From: Bolinopsis microptera
Taxonomy: Eukaryota; Ctenophora; Tentaculata; Lobata; Bolinopsidae
NCBI RefSeq assembly: GCF_026151205.1
Contig: NC_087075.1
Coordinates: 556,501-620,500 of the forward strand
Direction of reading: 5' to 3'
Length of the DNA stretch: 64,000 nt
Shown here: positions 49,554 to 61,791 of the stretch, piece after piece
How positions within the stretch are numbered: position 1 is the stretch's first letter
How the letters are laid out: the number at the start of each line of letters is the position of its first letter
Position numbers and translations under genes: made by a program
The notes under the pieces: generated by a model
The model's database searches: none
What the model saw: only the letters and a program-made list of their open reading frames with translations
Told to the model about the DNA's origin: nothing

Positions 49554-50830
49554 ACCCTAAACCCTCCTAAAATATCCATTTGTATATACAATATCCCACC
49601 CTGTAGCGAGAAAAGTCGAAGGTTCAGTATCCCCCCAATCTCGAGATCGCCTGGCCTCCCAAACTCCGAGAAAAGAGCAACAAGTTAAAACAACTGGACC
49701 TGTTCAACCAAGATCCATAGAAAGAGGTCACGAGGCAGAACTTGAGCGAAAACCCAGGAACTGTGTGCCCGACCTGCCGTAGAACTGCGAGGTAAGAACG
49801 TTACAAGTGTTTCTAACAAACAAGTGTAACAAGTTGTTTATAAACGTTTTAATACGTCTTATTGATTAAATTTTATATTCGTGCTATGCTGTACTATTAT
49901 TTCGAGTAAAATGTTTTCGAGGTAATAAGTTATGGCACATAATGTATGTTTTTTCGTTGCAGTCGAGAATTTATGAAGTTCTGCCCCAACAAAAGCCTCC
50001 GCTGGTGGATGTCCACTAGGGAAGGAGGTAAAAGTGATGCAAAGTTGGCGATGCCAAACAGTTTGGTCACCGAACAGGAAAAAAGAGTGTACTTTAGCCT
50101 CTAAAGGGAACCTTCAGAACGAACAGTTTCGTAAGATGCACGAGGATTCCAATGTCACATGATGCGGCAGAAGTAAGAAATGCTTTGTGAGCTAGAAGGA
50201 TCTTCGTTGGACCCTACGTGTAATTCTAGTTTTTAGAAGTGTTCGTTTTAAAAATGTAATCGACCGATTTGCCCATCAGTAATGAACGATCAGTATTCAT
50301 AGTTCACTTACACATTTATATTTGAAAATCCAATCAAGCAATAAAAATTGATGTAATTACAATTATCAATATAATAATATGATGAATGAAGAAAGCAAGC
50401 TTCTAAATTCGGGATAGCCTGTGGCAGACAAGCCCGAGTTCAAATGCTTCTACAGACCGACACAAGTGCAAGTAAGTAGGTAAATATTTCATAGAGCTAT
50501 GCCTGTGTTGCAAGTGTAATTAATAATTAAAATAATTAAAATAATTCCCAGCACGATGACCAGGAAGGAGGAGGCACACACCAAAAAGAGTTGAGGTAAG
50601 CTCAGATGAAAGCAATGTTGGAGAAGATACTATGTGCAGTGATGAAGGACTCCGAAAAGAAAAAGAAGAAGAAGAAGAAGAAGACAAGAAGAAGAAAAGG
50701 AAAAAGTCAGATCAATCCCCTGAGGAGAAAGATACAGATCATGGTAAAAAGAGGAGTTCTAGAAAAGAAAATAAAAAGAAGAAAAAAAGGAGACAACATC
50801 CGTCGGACTAGTGAGGATTCAAAAGATTGA
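49554..50830 (+). CDS. RP9: RP9 homologue, unit 3 (frameshifted copy)
   Basis: Third copy. Exons about 49554-49791, 49963-50172 and 50552-50830. The lysine-rich tail is best preserved here, with SDEDSE-like sequence leading into a long Lys run and a stop at TGA 50828-50830. AATAAA lies at 50901. The zinc-knuckle region has private indels; the WRC and GHR parts are readable separately. Confidence 0.86.
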
Positions 50831-50900
50831 ATCATGAGTTTCTGAGTTTCCTGAGTTTCTGAACTACATTTAATCTTAAAAATACTGGAAAAAGTATTTC

Positions 50901-50906
50901 AATAAA
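50901..50906 (+). terminator. RP9 poly(A) signal, unit 3
   Basis: AATAAA in the same context as at 15388, following the RP9 copy of unit 3. Confidence 0.65.
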
Positions 50907-51352
50907 GTACAGTCAACTAGAATGTTATCGGATTACAAGAAATAACAACTATGATATGGATAAAAAGGGTATTAACTCTTGAAATTAAACAGTTTATTTT
51001 GATACAAAACTCAAACAGGCTACTGTTTTTTTTATGACACAACTACGACGCAATACAGTTTGACAAATATAATTTGACTTTAACGTCTACCACACAGCAT
51101 ATTTACATATTTCTTGTGAGTTTTAAGTACGAACTGATTATATAATTTTAATAAGATACGACAGATGTAATTTTTCTGTGTTTAAATGAAGCAAAAATTA
51201 GAAGTCATATCATGTACTCTGTTTGCAATGTATTGCTTTGTGGAGTGCATAATCACGAAACATGCATTATATCCCGTACCGTTATTATAATATGATCTCA
51301 GATAGTCATGCAGAAGAGTTGTGACTACAAGTATTAAGAAACACGAAGCACA

Positions 51353-52644
51353 ATGAAGAAGCCCAAAAGATTTCTCAAACTAACAGCCTTCCTTTCGACA
51401 ATCATCTCCCATCCGAACCAGGACCTCACATCAGTCAGCACCATCCGAGGGTGAGATACGTCCTTCTGTCCCAGCAAGATGATATCTCCAAAATAATACT
51501 GTACTACATCACGCGGACTCCTTGTCGGCGTATTTTGTTTTCAGGCCTCACGCCTGTTTCCATTTCAAGTTGACAAAAATTTTTGTGTGTGTGATATTGA
51601 ACTAGGAAAGTAACACATAGGTATCAAAAAATGCTCACGATAATCCGCTGTATGCACTGTGTGAAGTCAGGATGGGAAGGTATTCGCTACGTGGGGATGA
51701 CGAAGGGGTAAGTTTGTTTTTTACTTTCTTTAGTTTTTAAGCTCAGTTTTATATGTGAATGTTTTTGGTGAGGTTTTGAGTAATAATACTGAAAATCTTG
51801 CTGATTCTCCTCAAAGTCAAATATCATTCAATCTATCCTAATTATAGCCTATGTGGCATTTAACAAACTTTACCTAATGCTTTTCCAATTTACAGTTATA
51901 AAATTGTGGGATCTGAAGAAAAGAAGAACACATCGTGAATTGATACAACCAGAGTCACGACAACTCATCACCTCCTACTCAGTCGTTCCACAGATCACCC
52001 TGGTAGCTGCATCTGGAGATGGTCTGCCTCTCTGTCTGGAACTCACGACAAACGCAAACTCATGAGCACACGTTCATGACGAATGTGACAGTGAGCTGGT
52101 AACATGTACGTGGTGCGTACCAACAGTAAAGTTGTGTGCGGGACGGAGAGGGGTGTTGAACATATTTTACGTATGGACAACTGGGGGGATATATCAACAG
52201 GATACCCGTTCAGGAGGAAGTGACGTGGATACTGAGTTGTGATATTCTGAGAAATTCTAGTTTTTAGATGTATGGACGGTGTTATTCTCGAGCTACCTCC
52301 CTCTTTCCTCACGAAACCCCTGACCCACATGGGGATCACTCAGATAACTCTAAATAGAGAGGCTTGTGTTTGTCGCATGAGAAGAGGAAATCTTGTCAAT
52401 AGACATGGATTATTTGTTCGGGCGTGGACCGTGTGAGAAACTGGACGAGGATATTAAGAACTTTCTGCATTGAGGACAGTGATAAGGATATGGTGATTCG
52501 AGAGATAATGATGATGATGATCAGATTCGTAGAAGGATGAGTCTACCAAAAAAGAAAATTAAACATATTAGTAACGAAGGAAATAAAAGTCGAACGAGAC
52601 TGCTGCTTTTTTCAGCTGACATATAGCTAGCATTACTTTTGTGA
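51353..52644 (+). CDS. WDR55: WDR55 homologue, unit 3 (frameshifted copy)
   Basis: Third copy, exons about 51353-51707 and 51896-52644. The start codon is intact (ATG 51353, MKKPK), so it is used to place the start in the other units. The start of exon 2 reads KLWDLKKRRTHRE in frame. The acidic stretch is lengthened by an extra GATGAT run near 52508-52522. The stop is TGA 52642-52644. Confidence 0.85.
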
Positions 52645-52847
52645 ACGTTTATGACGAATATTGACTACCGGTTTAACTTTTTTATTTAACTTATTCTTTT
52701 ACCGTATAATTGACTATAGAATGGTAATTTTACGCCTAATTTACTGTGTACTCAAACAATTTATTTTTATATACTGTATTAATTGAAACGAATAGTAAGC
52801 AACATTCAGCACAATTAATTTCCAACTATTTATAGATAGCTGAAACA

Positions 52848-54805
52848 ATGGTTATCTCAATCGGTTTTTGGAAGGAAGTGCAAACATGATAGGGAGTAGG
52901 GGATTGTGCGGGATGGTGAAGAATTGTCAACCCCCGACGCACCTACTTGTGCTCCCACGGGTCAATCGTGGTTTTCATACCACGTCACACCGCGCAACAC
53001 ACCGAGACAATATCCTCAAACCAAGTCAAAACAGGCTAATCGAGTAAAGTTGCTGTTTAAAACTTTAACATGACTCCAATCTCAGGCTTTCACCGACAAT
53101 ACTGAAACCTTGTTGTGTAGTTTTTTAAGGAAAAACGTGCAGCTTAACAACGTATCCTCATCTTTTTCAGGGGGAGGAAGCGAGGGATCATATCCGATAT
53201 AGAATGATGTGAGTATTCTAAAGGACCGGGGGCATGGGAGCGGCCGCTAGTCAGCCACTGCTGTTGCAGGCGCGCACATCCTGCGCAACTCTGAACATTC
53301 CTCTCATGCCCTGTTAACCAATGTATCGCTCATGTTGGAGATGGGGAGACAGGTCTGTTTGACAAGTTGTTTGTGAAATTAATCTTTATTTTCATCAGAA
53401 TGATAGTTCTCGTGTTTTGGTGAAAACAGATTTCAATCATTTCTCATTGATTGAGTTACAGCCTTGAATTAATGTTTAATCTACAAAGGAAAAGATATTT
53501 ACATACTCTGCACCTGGATAAGGAAATCTATGACAGTGAAAAATTATTCCGAAACAAAATAATAAATGTTTAAATGATTATAAATGCAGATTGAGTGTAA
53601 TAAGAAGTGTAATCAATACGAATATAATCATCTGAGGTAAACTGGAATACATATAAACATGTGTAAAAGTAAACGACCAGGTAACAGTGCAGATAACCCC
53701 ACAGTACTCTACGTTCGGGTGGCAATTACCAGGTAATCAGTTCCAAAATCAGAGAAACATGAAAAGTCGGTGAAACCCTGGATTATAGCTGTCGGCAATA
53801 GCTCGGACAGGTAAGATTTAAACGATAATACAAATTTTTAAAGATGTAATCTCCCGCTTTGTATTTTCGTAAAAACCTAGTTTTTGTTAGCCAAAACTTG
53901 TATCTTTGTAATTCAACATTGATTCTGGCCTACTTAATCAAAAAACGCTCATGCAGGATTGCCAGAGTGTTAAGTTAAGTAACGACCCTGGCCTGAATAC
54001 AACATTGAGCACATTGCAAAACAGGGAACAAAGTTTATTGAGCTAACCTTACTGTGTCAAAGAATGGATTGTCTATGCTTTTTCAGGTTTGTCCAAGAAG
54101 TATAGTCTAGCAGACCCGGCTAACCCTAAAGTAGGTTTTAAGACTCGAGAGACTAAAATGATTATTACCATATTTAATTCGCGGTTTGACACACTTGGTA
54201 GTCCAATTTATTGGGCACTAAATTATAATCCTTGGCCAATTTTTATTTTTTCATGCCTGATTGAAGGCCATATAAAGCATATGACCCATCAAAAAAAGTT
54301 TCAGTTGTATATATCTTTTACGGTTTTTATGTCGGAAGTGTTACGTTAAAAAGTGATGCGCTGGTGTCAGTAAATGCACTGATATATACATACATATATA
54401 TCGTCATTCGCTTTATAAATAGTAAGATAACTCGGATATTGTTGCATGTAATATCATCTTTCAAATACAATATACACCAATCTCGACATTCATTGCGTCA
54501 CCAAGCTATTTATTTCCAGGACTGTTTATCGCACATTGAAGGACTGCTGAAAAGATGCTTGCGGCATGGAGACTCACTAAAGCGATCTTTGTTATCTTTA
54601 AACCAGGTTTACCATAACAAAATCATCTGTGCGAAAAAATTAAACATGAGGTTCACTTATTAAACGACACCACCAGTTCAAACTTTACAGAATTGTTGAA
54701 ACTTGGCCGGATAATGCACTTACTTGGTGATTAAACAGTAATAATACTTTTTATTTTCCAGGAAACAGTGTCGCGATGCTGGTGGAGATAACCGAACGAG
54801 CGATC
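52848..54805 (+). CDS. OSGEP: OSGEP/KAE1 homologue, 3'-truncated, unit 3 (frameshifted copy)
   Basis: Third copy. Exons about 52848-53043, 53171-53352, 53681-53810, 53957-54086, 54520-54606 and 54762-54805. The start MVISIGF is intact, and exon 6 (ETVSRCWWR, restored to ETVFAMLVEITERA by comparison) again ends at the same point. The start of exon 2 has a private GGGGGAGGAAGCGAGG stretch. Confidence 0.9.
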
Positions 54806-54891
54806 TATCTTCCAACAGACGACAATTCCTCATGAATCACCATCATCTGTTCTGCATTAAATGATAAGCCACTTCTAAACAAGACCACTTT

Positions 54892-55658
54892 AAACCACAT
54901 AAAATTTATTGAACCTATTAACTTGTGGAAGTTTTATAGACCACATTTAATTTATTAACTTATCATACTTGTATTTTTTTTTGGTGACAGTACAACCCAG
55001 TTTAACATTTGATAATTGTAAAATTTATTGACGAACACATATTGACTGAATGTGATTTTAAATATTCTAATTTATATCTAGATATTTTTATTATTTTACA
55101 ACATACGACAACTCCTGTTTTTTCTTCTATATTAGTTACTCATATCTCTTGTACAGACTTTTTAACAAGGAACATTGCAAATGATAGCTCACATTAGGCA
55201 TTCATATTGCATCTAAATTATTTCACTTGCATGAAGGCTTAGAAATTTATTCTCTGGTCAACAGATTTTCAAATGTTGTTAATACTTTGTAGTATGACAT
55301 AAGGTATATAATAAGTTATATAATTTTCCTTGGGCTATAATATTGACTAGGTTTATTGAGGTTTAATGATGATATTGGAATTTGAAAACTATATAAGTTT
55401 TACACTATGTGGTTTGGGGCATTTTGCATATAAATATGGTTACTACTCAAAATATATCATAGATGATTTGATTGTGTATTCTATTTCTGATTATTTCTCT
55501 AGGAATATGATAATATAATCTCAATTGGCTTTAGGTAGGGTGCCCCCAAAAAGAACGGTGATCATTCCAGGAAGCATCCGTGCACAGAGCTTGGTCTACA
55601 TAAATATAAATTATTAACCATTAACTGTAAGTGCACAGAAAAATTTATTTTCAATCAA
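54892..55658 (+). mobile_element. 5'-truncated LINE tail, unit 3
   Basis: Same LINE tail and same ends as in units 1 and 2, following the third OSGEP copy. Confidence 0.78.
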
Positions 55659-57094
55659 ACATGAGGAAAACCTGTGGTAGACCACCGGTGGAAGAATTCA
55701 TCGACATTGATGCGAATCAGTACCATCTCCCAATACTGCGAATCTCTTCAGTTCAGTCAGGAAATGGGCATTCAGTATTTTCATTTGGAGAGAGGTACAA
55801 GTATAGGCGAGATCCAGAGATGAGATAATAAAAACCGAGGAGATCCCTGATAAAATGGCTACACTTGTCCTGAAATCAATGAGGATTCTGTCAGAAGGAA
55901 CCCTGAAATGAACCGCGTGTTGATCACCGCAATGAAAGAAGGCGAGGGTTATCTGCCTGAACATCAGACAAAAACCGGTGAAACATCCCGAGATCTAGCA
56001 TAATGACTCTATACCTTGGAGGTAGCCAGCAAATCCTCTTCACTGAATTGAACAACCCCGTTCACACGCCCAAGTGTAACACCCAGAACAGATATACAAG
56101 ATGACCATCAGGAGTCAGGCTCACTACAAGAAGCACTACTACCAGAAGGTCATTCACTGGGGTGCAGTACGATATAGATTCAACCTTCAATCAATAGATT
56201 GAAAAACGTGCCATACTTGTATCTCCTCTGATTCAAATGGGCAGGTATGAAATTTGGAGAGGATCACAAAAGACATTGTAAGTGGCTGCTGTTCGGAATG
56301 TATGACACCACCAATAGAAACCTACCACCTATCTTGCATGTGGAAACAAACCATTGTATATATGTGAGGAAATAAAAATGATGATTAGAAGACCATGTAA
56401 AAACTCAGCGTGAAAAATTTGCTAAATAAGATCATCAAGAATCATAATGAGCAAATTCAAGAGGCCAAACACCTGCCAAGATATTTCTTTGTCCTCTTTA
56501 CCAACTCGAATGCAGATTAAAATAGGAAAGTTCTTTACTTAATAAGAACTTATTCGTCGTGAGCAACTCCCCAAAAAACTTTTGTGTCCAGTTCGATGAT
56601 TGCTTGCTGACTTCCTTGACAATAACACTGTCTTACTTAGCCTAACCTAGACCAGGAGTTTGACAGATAAGGCCGAACGGATTACCTGCACCTCAAATTG
56701 GAGGAGGGAGTGGCCAAACTGCCTACTTTAATCCGTAATACTGTCCCTTGTAAGGATTCATTGAGGGACTGATAGAGGAAGAGGGGGAGGAGGGACGGTA
56801 AAGGTAGGTTTCAACACTTTATCACTCATGCAGCCGGAGGAAGCCACATGTTTGAAGGCAAACATCCACCAACATAGAATGTTCTAAAAAAAAGAGGATC
56901 TGTGCCCACTGGTTTATCAAATTATTTACTTAGGTCCCAATCTAGTAATTGGATCAACCGCACGGTAATAGTCCCATTCACTCTAGAATATTTAACACCA
57001 TAACAAACAAGAATAAAAAGTTGACTTGTACAGCAATAATAGAATCCCAACTAGCAGTAAAACCGTTATAAAACCCATTTAAGCTTCTGAATAT

Positions 57095-60000
57095 GAAATG
57101 AGAATGACAACACTGAAGCAGATGATGTAAAAACGAAAAATCCCTGTGTTACTTGAAAGCGGTGACTCATATCTATAAAAGACATAAAACCGCACCTTTG
57201 CAAACGAATTACAAGTGCAAAACTCACTAATATTCAAAATCCTTGATGGGAACAAATTCAAACTTTGACTCGCTGGCATTGAAATAGCTAGATTACTAAC
57301 AAATTCTCTGTAATTGTCTGCTGAAACGAATGTAGGCCTAAATGAAAAACTTGTACGAACTCACAGCTATGAGAAGCTTCTATCCAGATACCATCGACTC
57401 GAAAGTAAAATGTCACAAGAGTAAGCTCCATATGTCCAGAGTAACTACCTTCAAAGCTGTCAAAAATAACAACCATATCACAAGTAAACAGAAAATCAGA
57501 AACCCACTTTGTAACTATAGTAGTCTAGGAAATTCAACTTCTATAGTGATTAATATACCGCCCTCCAAGGTGGCAATGCTGAGCAAGCTCTCCCAAGAAC
57601 TGTCGTCAATACATGATAACAGCACCAAACCATAACACACATTGCAGGTTGATTTAACATTAATCTCCATAGTAACCACAGTACATTATTGCACATATGA
57701 AGATGTCCTATTAGTAGATCTTCTTTCCATTTGATACATTAGCAACTCAAGAAACGCCTGGATGTAATGTCCTCGTGCAATCGACAACAACATTACAAAT
57801 ACTAGACCTGTTACTGCCTCTGGAGTCATAACTGAACACATATCCATCACCTCCCTATATTTACAATATGAGACTGGGAAAATTAGCAAGACCAAAAATA
57901 ATTCACAAGCACCTCAAAATTATGACAATTGTAAAACAAACACTGATAAAAAAGCTGAGAAGACTGGGTAACAAACTAGACAATGAACCATTATAGATGA
58001 TACTAACTATCATAAATCTTTAAAAAACAGCAGTGCGAAACCTGAAACTAGCTGTAGCCCCAAACCACTAACGCACTATCCAGAACAACCCAAGGATACT
58101 GGCGGGATTAAAGCCTCAGTACACCACTGCCATGGGCCTGTATGATGACTGGCGAAAGTCAGGAAAGATTAAGTGTAGAACAATGCAAATGACCCAAAAG
58201 GGGGCACAAGCCAGTGTATCTATCTGCATGTAATAAAAGAAACCGTATGACTGACTACAAAGAATATAGAAAGGCTCTAAAAAAGGTTCGTAAAAAAGCT
58301 GTATCTGAATATTATTCTAGACAAGTTTCTTGAAACTAGGGAAATTTCCAAGAAAACTGGAACTGAAAAATACAATCGAGGCAAACAGAAACGGATATCA
58401 GACCTAAATTAACCATAGACAATTGAAAAAAATAACTGATCGCAGAGTTATAGCTAATGAAATCATAGCAATTTTGTATCCCTAGCATCTAACCTTAATG
58501 CAGCCTACACAGAACAGGAGAGATCCAATAAATCAGCTTCCAAGTTTCTGTGACTTCTTACCTAAATACGAATACAGCAAATATATATCTTACTGACTGC
58601 ACACCTGAGGAGTGGCTAGAACATATCGGCACTTAAGAATGGCAAGTGCTACGACAAACCATTACATATATAAAGGCAAGTTTCAGGCAAAATTAGCCCA
58701 CTCTATCGGTATTGTACAACGAATGTATGCAACAGGGACTTTTTTCCATATTCGACCTAAAAGTAGTAAAATAATCCAATATATAAGTAAAAGAAAATGC
58801 TGAGCTTCTTGACAATTTAACAGGCCAACCTCAACCATAGCAATATTCGGAAAAATACTTGCAAAAAATCATAATCTCCAGGCATTACAGTTTTCTTATT
58901 TTATTTATTTCGTTCCGCCCCCAAAAGGAAATAATTTTATTAATTTTTTTAAAAATTAAATATGAAAATCCAATATGGCTTTAGAAAAAATCACTCGACA
59001 AGCCATGCACTCAACATCTCTGACGACCAACATTGAAAAATCTTTAAGAGATAAAAAATCACGTACTAGGCATCTTCATGATCTAAGTAAAGCTTTTGAC
59101 ACAAACTGTCATGATTAAACTGCTTAAAAAACTGAAGTGATTATAGAATTTCGATGGACTGCAAATAAATTGAATAGCAGTTTAACCATTCAATAGACAG
59201 CAAATATGTTTTCAGTACTTGTGGATGAAGGAATCCGAAAAACTGTACGGTAATATTGGTGTTCTCAGGGGTCAGTATTAGGTCCCTTGCTTTTCATTAT
59301 CTACATCAATGAAATATACAGAGTATCAGACCTAGGTAAGTTTATACTTTTTGCCGAAGAACACCAACCTATTTGTTTTTAGAAAAATGTATAAAAACCT
59401 TTACTGCAAAGCTAATAAAAATACTAAAACATGTCATCAGTAAATGAAGAGTAACTTGCTGCATATCAACATAAAGAAATTGTTGTTAAATCCACTTAAG
59501 CCGAACTGTATGAAATGAACCAGATCAAACACCAATGAATTAGAACTGACACTAAATAATATAGGATTAAAAAGGTGGAGCAACTAAGTTTCTTGGAGTC
59601 ATATATTGACAAAAACTGAACTTGGATGCCACTGTAAGAGCGTTAAACGTAAAATTGAAATGTGAGATAGTAGACTATGTGGAATTAGACGCTGTGTACC
59701 TAAAAAACTATATAAAGGACATGTACCAGACACCCTTTTTTGAATCACACCTAAGTTATGGAATATCTTTTTGGGGGGAGGTGTAACAATAATAAACTAA
59801 AGCCATATTTAAACACAAAAGAAATGCATAAGAATTCTCTTGTGTGATAATTAAGCATATCTTCAATAAGTTCAAAACATGTGCCCAGAGTAAGGCCTAT
59901 CACTAGGGATAAGACCGTAAGTTATCAACAGAATGTTAGGCAAAGATTCTTTGAACTAGAACACAGTAAACCAATCAGTAACGGAGACATAACTTCCTGA

Positions 60001-60875
60001 CTGACCACATTCTTCATAAGTTGCACTGTTTACTGGAAATGATATAAAAATTAATAAGTTCCCATACACACAGTCTCACTGTTCACTTTAATCAACAGGT
60101 CACCAAGACGAGACAACTACTCATCCCACCCACTTCCATCCTCACTAATTCTCATCAATCAACTAGTATTTGGAATCACTGCCGTAAGTCCACAAGTGTA
60201 AATAGACTTCTCCCACTCCCATCAGTAAATTCAAGAATAACTTAAGAAAGTCTTATGATAGAACGACAATTCAAAATATGACCGAAAGCTTAGGTGCAGT
60301 TACAACTTTGAATACAAATGCTTATCATTGAAATAGTTGATTTAGTAAACAAAACATATGAGTAAAACACCACGGTGTTATTGCAAAAAACACCATGACA
60401 AGGGTATCAGAACATCAAAATAATCTAAGAGACGACAAAAACGAAACAATCATACAACAAATTTTAAAATCCTGCGGCACAGGATCCCAGTTTGTTTTCC
60501 TACCTACTCTCTCCCAAACCCCACTCTCCCATCTCCTCTCTCAGTTATTCTTCATTTTTTAAATTAGATATCAGATATATTTCTTTTAATGAAAGTAATG
60601 GCATTATACATTGTTATTGTTATCGTATGTATGTTTGTGTATAGTGTTTTGCTGACTGGTGTCTTGCTATATAATTTGAGGCTCACGAACGTCTCGAGAC
60701 CCTGGGTGGAGTTTAGGCTGAGTATGTGTTTCAAATCTCCTTACTTTCGTATGGTGAAACACTGAAGGTTTGCCTTAGCCTTTGGTCGAGTGTTTTATGC
60801 CCACCGGGCTCCAAATATATGATTATCATGGACATTACTTTGACACATAAACTAATCAAACGACTTAATGATTCC
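57095..60875 (+). mobile_element. Second LINE family, unit 3
   Basis: Same element. A frame at 57342-57635 carries part of the endonuclease (NYSSLGNSTSIVINIPPSK). The RT has a private insertion at 58896-58955 with ATTTATTTCGTTCCGCCCCC-like sequence, and FADD reads FAEE-like near 59350. Confidence 0.83.
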
Positions 60876-61791
60876 AGAAAATTGATACTAACTGCATTTA
60901 GCTAGTATATAGTAAATACACCACGAATCGCAGAATAGAGGAGCACAATTGGGTTTCCTTTTCTGCGAATGTGTTTCCTCGGTGGTCCGACAGTTTTTGT
61001 TGTGTAGTAGTGGCTGGGAAACAAACGCTTATAACTATCAATGAGTCAATGAGAGTACAAATTTTTAACTACTTTACTTATTGGCCACAGTTCTGTGTAA
61101 AAACAAAATTTATAGTTACACGTGATATATTGTCTAAGGGCATGATTACTCACATCACTAAGCATCAGGATGGATAATTAGCAAGCACAAAGATAAACGG
61201 ACCTTTAAACAGACCACCAGCTATAACCACGTAACCATAGCTCCGAAATAAATAAATTGCTCCTAACATAGAAAACATCTGCCTGATCTCATCACATTGT
61301 GGTCCCAGGGTTCGTAAAGCCTTACAGGCAACTGGGTCCTTTTTTAACCACACAATAAAATTGATCATGCCAGTACTGTCATAAAACTGTAACCAACTAT
61401 TTAAAAATTAGATATCTTTTGCAAAATTTCAATTTAAGTCTCCTAGAGCAATCTTCTCAATTTAAAATTTTTAAGATGATATTTTTAACCCTAACAATGA
61501 TGTGGGTGGCATTTCTACTTAACTAAAAATTTCAACTTTGGAAAGTAAATAGCTTAGAAGTGACATACAAAAATTATATTTTAAGACATCCAATCTGCCA
61601 TTGTGTTATCCAATATTAGAAGTTTAAGATAGTATTGATTGAATAATTGGTAATAAATTAACATTTATGGTATTTATTAACCTTTATTTATTATTTGGGC
61701 GAAAGGAGCCAGATGCCAGCAAGAGCTTTAACTAGCACCCGATTTACCCACTTATTGGGCACAAACTCAACCTAAAACCGCCGCACAAAAG

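Larger units (their letters stand above)
43979..61791 (+). repeat. Tandem array unit 3 (17.8 kb)
   Basis: Same content, order and strand as units 1 and 2, displaced about 17.8 kb from unit 2. A private insertion of about 40-60 bases lies at 58896-58955 within the second LINE, and another of about 20 bases near 48310-48345 in SLC35B1. Confidence 0.93.

Noticed and set aside
8471..61791. Missed-adapter long-read chimera as the cause of the repeated units
   Set aside because: That artefact gives alternating inverted copies. All units here are in the same orientation.
8471..61791. Concatemer of a circular genome such as a 17.8 kb mitochondrial genome
   Set aside because: The unit holds intron-containing nuclear housekeeping genes and LINEs, and no mitochondrial gene.
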